Positions 1 through 5,558 of a stretch of 11,214 bases of DNA are shown piece after piece. Each line of letters starts with the position of its first letter. Within the stretch, counting starts at the first letter, position 1. A program made the translations under genes and the position numbers. The notes beneath the pieces are model-generated. The model saw nothing but the letters and a program-made list of their open reading frames with translations. It did not search any database and was not told where the DNA came from. Source of the stretch: Christensenella sp. UBA4379 (lineage in GTDB: Bacteria > Bacillota > Clostridia > Christensenellales > Aristaeellaceae); contig DGRV01000084.1 of the NCBI GenBank assembly GCA_002391225.1, positions 48,432-59,645 on the forward strand, read 5' to 3'.

Positions 1-207
1 GGCTATGACCACCTGATCCTGATGGCGAACCCGCTGAACCGCAAGGTCAGCCAGACCCTGGACGTGTTCGTGTACCAGCAGGGCATTCAGTCCGGCCAGT
101 TCTCTTACGCTTCCGCCATCGGCCTGATGAAGGCTGTCGTCAGCGTCACCTTGGTCGTTACCTCCAACAAGATTGCCCACCTGCTCGGCGAGCAGGGCCT
201 GTACTGA
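1..207 (+). CDS. ABC sugar transporter permease, LplB/YteP type (3' end only)
   Basis: The reading frame is open from the first base and ends at TGA 205-207, leaving 68 C-terminal residues of a protein that starts upstream of the window. The tail has features typical of LplB/YteP-type permeases of polysaccharide ABC importers: an NPLNRKVSQTLDVFVY stretch, then GIQSGQFSYASAIGLMKAVV, a last hydrophobic helix (about residues 41-56 of the fragment), and a terminal NKIAHLLGEQGLY. Family knowledge: this subunit pairs with an LplC/YtcP permease and an extracellular binding protein to import oligosaccharides. The next two genes supply exactly those partners. The stop lies 16 bp before the next start, so the two permeases are almost certainly co-transcribed. 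The EAA loop that contacts the ATPase lies upstream and cannot be checked. Confidence 0.9.
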   Translation, partial: GYDHLILMANPLNRKVSQTLDVFVYQQGIQSGQFSYASAIGLMKAVVSVTLVVTSNKIAHLLGEQGLY

Positions 208-223
208 GAAAGGGGGAATCGGG

Positions 224-1174
224 ATGTCTCAGACCATGCTGGCAGACGACCACAAGAAAAAGAAAGAGATCATTACCTCCGGTCCGGTCGGCGCGAACGA
301 CACCGTGGGCAGCCGCCTGTTCGATATCTTCAATTATCTGTTCGTGACGCTGGTGGCCATCACAACCATCATCCCCTTCATCTACATCATCGGCGCGTCC
401 TTTGCCACTGAGTACGAGATCGCGACCCGGCCCATGTTCTTTATTCCCCGGGACGTGACGGTGGACGCCTATAAGTACATCTTCTCCTCCAACAAGATCC
501 TGCGCGGCTTCGGCAACTCCATTTTTATCACCGCCGCCGGTACCGCCATCAACCTGTTCTTTACCGTCACCATGGCCTACGCCCTGTCCAAGACCCGCCT
601 GCGCGGAAGGAACTTCTTCCTGAACATGGTCATCTTCTCCATGTTCTTCTCTGGCGGCATGATCCCGGGCTACATCGTCGTGGCGAACGTGCTGAACCTC
701 AAAAACACCTACTGGTCCGTCCTCCTGCCCGGCGCCATCAGCGCCTATAATCTGATGATCGTCAAAAACTTCTTCCAGGGCATCCCGCAGGAGCTGGAGG
801 AATCCGCCTCCATCGACGGCTGCACGGACCTGGGCGTCCTTTGGAAGATCGTGCTGCCCCTGTCCCTGCCGGTGCTGGCCACCTTCGGCCTGTTCTACGC
901 CGTGGGCCACTGGAACGCCTACTTCAGCGCCATGATCTACATGACCGGCGCGAAAGAAAAATGGCCCCTCCAGGTGCTGCTGCGCGAGCTGATCATCATG
1001 GCCAACGGCTCCGCCGGCGACATGGCCAACATGGACCCGGAATTCGTCCAGCCGCCCGAACAGTCCGTCAAAATGGCTGTCATCGTCGTCTCCACCGTCC
1101 CGATCATGTGCGTCTACCCCTTCCTCCAGAAGTACTTCGTCAAGGGCGTCATGGTCGGCGCGCTCAAAGGCTGA
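224..1174 (+). CDS. Carbohydrate ABC transporter permease, LplC/YtcP type
   Basis: A 316-residue inner-membrane permease. ATG 224 is chosen because the purine-rich GAGAAAGGGGGA at 206-217 is well placed for it; the in-frame ATG at 173 would overlap the upstream permease and add 17 unconserved residues. After a charged N-terminus (DDHKKKKE) come about six hydrophobic segments, beginning with LFVTLVAITTIIPFIYIIGA. The cytoplasmic EAA loop that docks on the ATPase is clear at about residues 193-213 (ESASIDGCTDLG...WKIVLP). The C-terminus (FLQKYFVKGVMVGALKG) is typical of the LplC/YtcP family. With the preceding permease it would form the channel of an importer for complex sugars; the operon content points to pectic, rhamnose-containing oligosaccharides (inference). 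No ATPase gene is visible. Many such systems share an MsmX-like ATPase encoded elsewhere, so this is not unusual. Confidence 0.95.
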   Translation: MSQTMLADDHKKKKEIITSGPVGANDTVGSRLFDIFNYLFVTLVAITTIIPFIYIIGASFATEYEIATRPMFFIPRDVTVDAYKYIFSSNKILRGFGNSIFITAAGTAINLFFTVTMAYALSKTRLRGRNFFLNMVIFSMFFSGGMIPGYIVVANVLNLKNTYWSVLLPGAISAYNLMIVKNFFQGIPQELEESASIDGCTDLGVLWKIVLPLSLPVLATFGLFYAVGHWNAYFSAMIYMTGAKEKWPLQVLLRELIIMANGSAGDMANMDPEFVQPPEQSVKMAVIVVSTVPIMCVYPFLQKYFVKGVMVGALKG

Positions 1175-1189
1175 CGCAGCTTTGCTGCG
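1175..1189 (+). other. Small perfect hairpin directly after the permease stop
   Basis: CGCAGC (1175-1180), a TTT loop and GCTGCG (1184-1189) form a perfect 6-bp stem that begins on the base after the permease stop codon. No T-run follows, so it is unlikely to be a standalone intrinsic terminator. It sits right against the heptamer repeat element and may act with it to stabilise or fold the 3' end of the permease message (inference). Confidence 0.45.
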
Positions 1190-1357
1190 AGTTAGGAGTT
1201 AGGAGTTAGGAGTGAGGAGTGATCAGTTAGAAGTGATTTCTCCGCTCCAAATCATTCTTCGCTCGTTATACGATGAACAAGGAAACTAAGAAAACTTTGT
1301 TCTTAGCCGTAACTCCTCACTCCTCACTCTTCACTCTTAACTCTCCACTCTCCACTC
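1189..1357. repeat. Palindromic element of inverted heptamer arrays (7 + 7 units)
   Basis: The left arm, 1189-1237, is seven contiguous 7-bp units: GAGTTAG three times, then GAGTGAG, GAGTGAT, CAGTTAG and AAGTGAT. The right arm, 1309-1357, is seven 7-bp units of the complementary type: GTAACTC, CTCACTC twice, TTCACTC, TTAACTC and TCCACTC twice. Each arm is 49 bp and they are inverted around a 71-bp spacer (1238-1308). The transcript could fold into a long imperfect stem. The spacer has its own stem, CTAAGAA (1286-1292) with TTCTTAG (1300-1306), and bases 1229-1239 nearly complement 1249-1259. No transposase or coding pattern is seen. It fills most of the gap between permease and binding-protein genes, where REP-like elements in other transporter operons alter mRNA stability (established for malE-malF; applied here by analogy). 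Confidence 0.8.
1286..1306 (+). other. Hairpin in the spacer of the heptamer palindrome
   Basis: CTAAGAA (1286-1292) pairs perfectly with TTCTTAG (1300-1306) around a 7-base loop, giving a 7-bp, AT-rich stem close to the apex of the large palindrome. It is weak alone but could cap a longer fold formed by the flanking heptamer arms. Function unknown. Confidence 0.4.
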
Positions 1358-1370
1358 TTCCCCGTCTCTG

Positions 1371-1404
1371 GTTATCCGCGGCTGCTATGCCGCTGATCGA
1401 TAAC
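1371..1404 (+). promoter_or_regulatory. Leader hairpin just upstream of the binding-protein ribosome site
   Basis: GTTATC (1371-1376) pairs with GATAAC (1399-1404), and inside it GCGGC (1378-1382) pairs with GCCGC (1389-1393) around a TGCTAT loop; the two stems are separated by a one-base bulge on the left and five bases on the right. The structure ends 8 bases before the AAAGGAGG site of the binding-protein gene. It could shield the 5' end of a processed message or modulate translation. Whether it is conserved is unknown, and no known riboswitch class is recognised. Confidence 0.35.
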
Positions 1405-1412
1405 AAAACACA

Positions 1413-1420
1413 AAAGGAGG
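1413..1420 (+). promoter_or_regulatory. Strong ribosome binding site that fixes the binding-protein start
   Basis: AAAGGAGG lies 8 bases before ATG 1429 and is close to a perfect anti-SD match. It supports the start at 1429 over the in-frame ATG at 1273, which lies inside the repeat spacer and would translate the right heptamer arm. Confidence 0.85.
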
Positions 1421-1428
1421 AAAACCCG

Positions 1429-2940
1429 ATGAAGAAACTTGTTTCTCTGTTCCTGGCGCTGGTGATGGCGCTCTCCCTGGCAAGCTTTGCTTCCGCGGAA
1501 GAGCCCTTTGAAATCAGCATCCTGATGCCGCAGTTCCCCGCCGAAGTGGACTTCGTGATGGAGAACAACCCCGTTCTGCAGAAGATCCAGGAACTGTCCG
1601 GCGTGAAGCTGAACATCCAGTGGGGCGCCAACTCCACCTACGGCGACATCCTGAACACCACCATGACCGATAAGAACCCCCCGATGCTGATCGTGGCGAC
1701 GGATGCCCGCGCTCCCCTGATCGTGAACTCCGCCCGCGCCGGCGCGTTCTGGGATCTGACAGAAGCGGTCAAGGACACCGAGAACTATCCGAACCTGGCT
1801 GCCGGCAATGAAGGCATCTACGCCAACATCGCGGTGGACGGCCACGTCTACGGCATCTATCGTTCCCGCGCCTTCCCCCGCGGCGGTGTCTACTATCGCT
1901 GCGACGTCGCCAAGGAAGTCGGCTTCGACCGTGAAGTCAAGACCATCGCGGACCTGACCGAGCTGGCCGAAAAGCTGGCCGCCAAGAGCGAAGACACCTA
2001 TGCCCTGAACATGATCGGCAACTACACCGCCGGCACCATCAGCATCATCACCGTGATGCACGGCGCTCCCAACGTCTGGGGCGTGGACGAGAACGGCGAC
2101 ATCTATCCCGCTCACAAGTCTCCCGCTTACCTGGAAGGCCTCAACTGGCTGCGCCATCTCTATGAGATCGGCGGCATCGACCCCAACTTCGCCCAGCTCT
2201 CCTCCTCCGAGTGGGACAACATCGAGCGCAACGGCAAGTGCTTCATGCGCTTTGACTGCCTGGATAACGCCCACCGTCAGCAGGAATGGTTTGAGAACAA
2301 CGCGGGCGTGACCGAACAGATTTTCCAGTCTGTCGGCCCGATCGCCAAGGAAGACGGCTCCATCACCGTGTGGCCGCAGAACGCCGGCTTCAACGGCGAG
2401 ATTCTGGTCATGAAGAAGTCCGTTTCCGAGGCGGATCTGCCCAAGGTCATCAAGTTCCTCGACTGGTGCAACACCTCCGAAGGCCAGACCATCATCAACG
2501 CCGGTCTGGAAGGCCTGACCTATGCGGTCAATGAGGACGGCCTGCGCTACACGCCCGACGACAAGAAGGACGAGTTCCAGAAGAATTCCCTCATGTATCT
2601 CAACAACCTGAACCAGATGGGCATGGGCGTTGCCGGCAACCGGGAGAACCCCAAGGCCCTGGTCAACCGCGGCTACACCCAGCTGCGTCAGCGTTATGAG
2701 GACCTGAACGCCGAGCTGGCCCAGTACGCTGTGGCGAACCCCTGCTATCCGTTCGTGTCCGAAACCTACACCGCCAGCGGCGCTCAGCTGGATCAGATCC
2801 TGTCTGACGCGGCGGTTCAGTACATCGCCGGCCTGATCGACGAAGCGGGCCTGCGCGCCGAGTGGGAAACCTGGGCCATGATGGGCGGCGACGCTGTCAC
2901 CCAGGAATACAACGAAGCGTATCACGCTGCCCAGCAGTAA
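1429..2940 (+). CDS. ABC transporter extracellular solute-binding protein, LplA/YtcQ type
   Basis: A 503-residue substrate-capture protein for the importer encoded by the two preceding permeases. The N-terminus is a clear secretion signal: MKK, a hydrophobic core (about residues 4-20), and an ASA motif at 21-23 followed by EEPFEISILMPQ, so signal peptidase I cleavage after A23 is likely. The mature start and the length fit family 1 / LplA-like binding proteins. There is no cysteine near the cleavage site, so the lipobox usual for Gram-positive binding proteins is absent. Codons end overwhelmingly in C or G, as expected for a highly expressed gene. The gene is insulated upstream by a palindromic repeat and a leader hairpin and downstream by a strong stem-loop, which may let its message outnumber the permease message. 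The ligand cannot be read from sequence; operon context suggests rhamnogalacturonan oligosaccharides. Confidence 0.93.
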   Translation: MKKLVSLFLALVMALSLASFASAEEPFEISILMPQFPAEVDFVMENNPVLQKIQELSGVKLNIQWGANSTYGDILNTTMTDKNPPMLIVATDARAPLIVNSARAGAFWDLTEAVKDTENYPNLAAGNEGIYANIAVDGHVYGIYRSRAFPRGGVYYRCDVAKEVGFDREVKTIADLTELAEKLAAKSEDTYALNMIGNYTAGTISIITVMHGAPNVWGVDENGDIYPAHKSPAYLEGLNWLRHLYEIGGIDPNFAQLSSSEWDNIERNGKCFMRFDCLDNAHRQQEWFENNAGVTEQIFQSVGPIAKEDGSITVWPQNAGFNGEILVMKKSVSEADLPKVIKFLDWCNTSEGQTIINAGLEGLTYAVNEDGLRYTPDDKKDEFQKNSLMYLNNLNQMGMGVAGNRENPKALVNRGYTQLRQRYEDLNAELAQYAVANPCYPFVSETYTASGAQLDQILSDAAVQYIAGLIDEAGLRAEWETWAMMGGDAVTQEYNEAYHAAQQ

Positions 2941-2962
2941 TCGTCAGGGCGAATCAACATCC

Positions 2963-2990
2963 GGGGCTGCTGCCTAAGCGCGGCAGCCCC
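2963..2990 (+). terminator. GC-rich stem-loop after the binding-protein gene (partial terminator or mRNA 3' stabiliser)
   Basis: GGGGCTGCTGC (2963-2973) pairs with GCGGCAGCCCC (2980-2990), 11 bp including one T-G wobble, around a 6-base loop. The following bases are TCCCTATGGA, so there is no T-run, and the next gene's start is only 18 bases further on. Together these suggest incomplete termination or protection from 3' exonucleases rather than a full operon end. Such hairpins after binding-protein genes are common in importer operons. Confidence 0.6.
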
Positions 2991-3008
2991 TCCCTATGGA
3001 GTAAAGAT

Positions 3009-3809
3009 ATGAACAGAGTCTACTGCTGCTTTCCCGGCGGAAAGCATAAGGCGCTGACCATGAGCTACGACGACGGGCGCACGCAGGACCGCCGTCTTGT
3101 CAGTATTTTCAATCAGTACGGGATCAAGGGCACCTTTCATTTAAACAGCGGTCTGTTTGAGCGGGGGGACCGCGTCCTGCCCGAAGAAATCCCCACCCTG
3201 TACGCAGGGCACGAAGTGGCCTGCCATACGGTCACCCATCCCACCATTGCCAGGTGCCCGCTGCCCGAGGTAGCGCAGGAAGTGCTGGAAGACCGCAAAT
3301 GGCTGGAAGCTAAAACCGGCTATCCGGTCCGCGGGCTGAGCTACCCCAACGGTTCGGTGACCAAGGACATCGAAACCCTTCTGCCCGCCTGCGGCATCCG
3401 CTATTCCCGCGTGGTCGGCTCCAGCGACAGCTTCGCCCTTCCGGAAAATCCCTACCGCTGGCAGGCGACCTGCCACCATAACCACCGCCTGATGGAGCTG
3501 GGCGAACAGTTCCTGGGGCTGTTTAAAAAGCAGTATCTGTACCTCATGTACGTGTGGGGCCACAGCTATGAGTTTGACGACAAGAACAACTGGGACCTGA
3601 TGGAAGATTTCTGCCGCATGATGGGCGGAAAGGAAGACATCTGGTACTGCACCAACATCGAGTTCATGGACTGCATGGACGACTTTGCCCGCCTGCAGTT
3701 TGCCGCGGACAATCAGTTTGTATATAATCCCAACGCAAGGGACTGCTATATATCCGTCAATGACCAGGCCCCTGTCCGCGTTCCGGCCGGGCAGTGCCTG
3801 CAGCTGTAA
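3009..3809 (+). CDS. Polysaccharide deacetylase-like protein (CE4/NodB fold)
   Basis: A 266-residue protein of the CE4 (NodB homology) fold, a metal-dependent deacetylase family. The start at ATG 3009 follows GGAG at 2998-3001; the frame extends upstream into the binding-protein gene, but that part is spurious. Catalytic motifs are visible: SYDDG at residues 19-23 (D21 candidate base, D22 candidate metal ligand), HTVTH at 73-77 (H73 and H77 as metal ligands), RGLSYPNG from R108 (motif 3), and GHSYEF with H185 near the last motif. There is no signal peptide or membrane segment, so it is predicted cytoplasmic, unlike typical cell-wall CE4 enzymes. A beta-rich tail follows from about residue 235 (NPNARDCYISVNDQAPVRVPAG). 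It opens the catabolic gene series, 15 bp before the lyase. The acetylated substrate is not known; an imported pectic oligosaccharide is an inference. Confidence 0.82.
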   Translation: MNRVYCCFPGGKHKALTMSYDDGRTQDRRLVSIFNQYGIKGTFHLNSGLFERGDRVLPEEIPTLYAGHEVACHTVTHPTIARCPLPEVAQEVLEDRKWLEAKTGYPVRGLSYPNGSVTKDIETLLPACGIRYSRVVGSSDSFALPENPYRWQATCHHNHRLMELGEQFLGLFKKQYLYLMYVWGHSYEFDDKNNWDLMEDFCRMMGGKEDIWYCTNIEFMDCMDDFARLQFAADNQFVYNPNARDCYISVNDQAPVRVPAGQCLQL

Positions 3810-3810
3810 G

Positions 3811-3815
3811 GGAGG
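3811..3815 (+). promoter_or_regulatory. Ribosome binding site deciding the lyase start
   Basis: GGAGG directly abuts ATG 3816, too close for initiation there, but sits 9 bases before the in-frame ATG 3825. The shorter start is therefore preferred, removing three residues (MKT). Confidence 0.7.
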
Positions 3816-3824
3816 ATGAAGACC

Positions 3825-4886
3825 ATGGAGATTTACCGCGACCCCATCACCGGCTATGAAGTCCGCCGCTACGCGCACGGACCGGAACGCAATTCCAAAC
3901 TGTATTTCACCTGCGAAAACTTTTCGACGGACGACAAATATTTCTTCTTCATGAAGCAGCAGCTGGAAGGCCGCACCGACGGCGGCTGCTACCGCGCGAA
4001 CGTGGAGACTGGCGAAATCGAGCGGGTGACGGACTATTCCTTCCGCGGCTTTGCGACGGACCGGGAAAAGAACATCGGCTATACCTGCAAAAACGAGACC
4101 GAAGTCTACGCCGTGGACCTGTCCACCAACCAGATGACCAAGATCGGCGACCTGCCCAAGGGCGGCCAGATCACCGGCCACCTGACCGCGGCCAACACCG
4201 GCAGGATCGCCTGCAGCTATCACCTGGCCAACAAATATTACGGCCTGGTCATCCTGGACCCGGGGAAGGAAGCCGAGGTCGTGTATCAGAGCGACTACCG
4301 CCTGGGTCACGCCCAGATCTGCCCTTCGGATGAAAACCTGATCTTCTATATCCACGAGACCGAGGGCGACGCCTTCCAGCGCACCTGGATGTTCGACGTC
4401 AAAGAACGCTATGTCCGCCCGTATTATGTGGAGCATCCCAGCGAGTGGATCACCCACGAGGTCTGGTCCTCTGACGGTACCGAGATGGCGATGATGAAGC
4501 TGGACCCCGCTGGCTTTGTGGATGGGGAAAAGGGGGAGACCCACACCGGCAACATCATCATCGGCGACAAGGACGGCCGTCATTTTGACATCGCCGCCAC
4601 CAGCACCCAGCTGCTCCATCCCTGCATCAGCCGCGACCACAAATGGCTCTGCGCCGACCGGATCAGCTACCTGGGCACCACGGTGCAGGAGGGCGTGGTC
4701 CTGATCGAGCGGGCCACCCGCAAGGCCAAGCTGATCGCCACCACCGGCCAGTGCAAGTCCGGGGCGGACCACCAGCATCCTTCCTTCAACCGCAAGGGAG
4801 ACCAGATTCTCTTCTCCAACCCGGACGAAAACGGCGTGGCCCAGGTCTGCGTGATCGACCTGAACCAGGTCTGGAAGGATTGGTGA
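3825..4886 (+). CDS. Oligogalacturonate lyase-like beta-propeller enzyme (PL22 family)
   Basis: A 353-residue protein that resembles oligogalacturonate lyases along its length: the N-terminal ENFSTDDKYFFFM, recurring propeller-blade patterns ending in D-rich turns, and a C-terminal HPSFNRKGDQILFSNPDENG blade. Family knowledge: PL22 enzymes are cytoplasmic, seven-bladed, Mn-dependent lyases that split short galacturonides by beta-elimination, using three His and one Gln for metal and a His as base. Candidate active-site residues are H162 and Q164 (LGHAQ), H211 (THEVW), H265, and H316/Q317/H318 (ADHQHP); which does what needs alignment to a structure. No signal peptide is present, consistent with cytoplasmic action. 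The length is somewhat short for the family (about 390 in enterobacteria). The next gene starts 3 bp after the stop. In this rhamnose-linked operon the true substrate may be an uronate-rhamnose oligomer rather than plain oligogalacturonate (inference). Confidence 0.83.
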   Translation: MEIYRDPITGYEVRRYAHGPERNSKLYFTCENFSTDDKYFFFMKQQLEGRTDGGCYRANVETGEIERVTDYSFRGFATDREKNIGYTCKNETEVYAVDLSTNQMTKIGDLPKGGQITGHLTAANTGRIACSYHLANKYYGLVILDPGKEAEVVYQSDYRLGHAQICPSDENLIFYIHETEGDAFQRTWMFDVKERYVRPYYVEHPSEWITHEVWSSDGTEMAMMKLDPAGFVDGEKGETHTGNIIIGDKDGRHFDIAATSTQLLHPCISRDHKWLCADRISYLGTTVQEGVVLIERATRKAKLIATTGQCKSGADHQHPSFNRKGDQILFSNPDENGVAQVCVIDLNQVWKDW

Positions 4887-4889
4887 CCC

Positions 4890-5558
4890 ATGCCTGTCAT
4901 CTGGATCATCGGTGATTCTACGGTAGAAGACAACCAGCCGCCCTTCCGCGGCTGGGGCTGGGCGCTGCCCCGGTACGTCCGGGAAGGGGTGCAGGTCCGC
5001 AACATCGCCCTGAGCGGCCGCAGCAGTCGCAGCTTCCGGGCGGAAGGGCTTTTTGCCCCGGCGGAAAAGGAAATGGCGGCGGGGGACCTGCTGCTGATCC
5101 AGTTCGGCCATAACGACGAAAAGGACGACGAACGCCATACCGACCCGGACACGACCTTCAAGGAAGAGCTCTGGCGGTACTGTCAAGCTGCCCTGGACCG
5201 GGGCGCCCAGCCGGTGCTGTTGACTCCGGTCTCCCGGCGCTTTTTCGTGGGCGGCGGAAGCATGCTCTATACCCACGGAGAATATCCCCGGGCAATCCGG
5301 GAGCTGGCCAGCGAAAAGGGCGTCCCCCTGTGCGACCTTAAAAAGGACAGCCGGGAGCTTTACCTGTCCCTGGGCGAAGAAAAAACGGCCGAGCTGTTCG
5401 TCCGCCTGGCCCCGGGGGAAAACCCTGATTTCCCGGACGGCCACGACGACAAGACCCATTTTAACGCCTACGGGGCCAATGAAATCTGCAGGCTGGTGGT
5501 GCGCGAAATGCGGCAGTATCCGGTCTGCGCGAGCTTCCTCAAAGATGAAGATGAATAA
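4890..5558 (+). CDS. SGNH hydrolase, rhamnogalacturonan acetylesterase-like (CE12 type), copy 1
   Basis: A 222-residue serine esterase of the SGNH/GDSL superfamily, closest in pattern to rhamnogalacturonan acetylesterases (RhgT/YesT type). The four blocks are intact: GDST with nucleophile S10; SGRSSRSF with oxyanion G43; FGHND with oxyanion N75; and DDKTHFNAYGA with D187 and H190 as the catalytic Asp-His pair. Family role: removal of O-acetyl groups from galacturonate in the RG-I backbone so that lyases and hydrolases can act. It has no signal peptide, so it should act on imported oligosaccharides. It starts 3 bp after the lyase stop, with a GGAAGG site at 4873-4878, and its 3' end overlaps the GH2 gene. 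The acidic tail KDEDE is read from the same bases that carry the next gene's start. A second, divergent member lies at 9668. Confidence 0.9.
   Translation: MPVIWIIGDSTVEDNQPPFRGWGWALPRYVREGVQVRNIALSGRSSRSFRAEGLFAPAEKEMAAGDLLLIQFGHNDEKDDERHTDPDTTFKEELWRYCQAALDRGAQPVLLTPVSRRFFVGGGSMLYTHGEYPRAIRELASEKGVPLCDLKKDSRELYLSLGEEKTAELFVRLAPGENPDFPDGHDDKTHFNAYGANEICRLVVREMRQYPVCASFLKDEDE

Noticed and set aside
1261..1275. TATACG as a possible -10 box for a binding-protein promoter
   Set aside because: No TTGACA-like element is found at a suitable distance and it lies within the palindrome spacer; support is too thin to list a promoter.
1189..1357. Heptamer arrays considered as a CRISPR array
   Set aside because: Units are 7 bp, contiguous and without spacers, and the two arms are inverted; none of this fits a CRISPR array.
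1273..1428. N-terminal extension of the binding protein from ATG 1273
   Set aside because: It would translate the right heptamer arm and place 52 low-complexity residues before a normal signal peptide; AAAGGAGG at 1413-1420 clearly serves ATG 1429.
1372..2925. Minus-strand open frame of 517 codons opposite the binding-protein gene
   Set aside because: It mirrors the codon structure of the highly biased + strand gene and has no recognisable motif.
2862..3008. Upstream extension of the deacetylase frame into the binding-protein gene
   Set aside because: It overlaps the binding-protein coding sequence and the intergenic hairpin, and the extra residues resemble nothing; ATG 3009 has a fitting ribosome site.
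3816..3824. ATG 3816 as the lyase start
   Set aside because: GGAGG is directly adjacent with no spacing; ATG 3825 has a 9-base spacing and loses only three residues.
3141..5459. Long minus-strand open frame of 772 codons opposite the deacetylase, lyase and esterase genes
   Set aside because: It lies antisense to three well-recognised genes. Its translation shows no family motifs and is the composition expected from the complement of GC-rich coding DNA.
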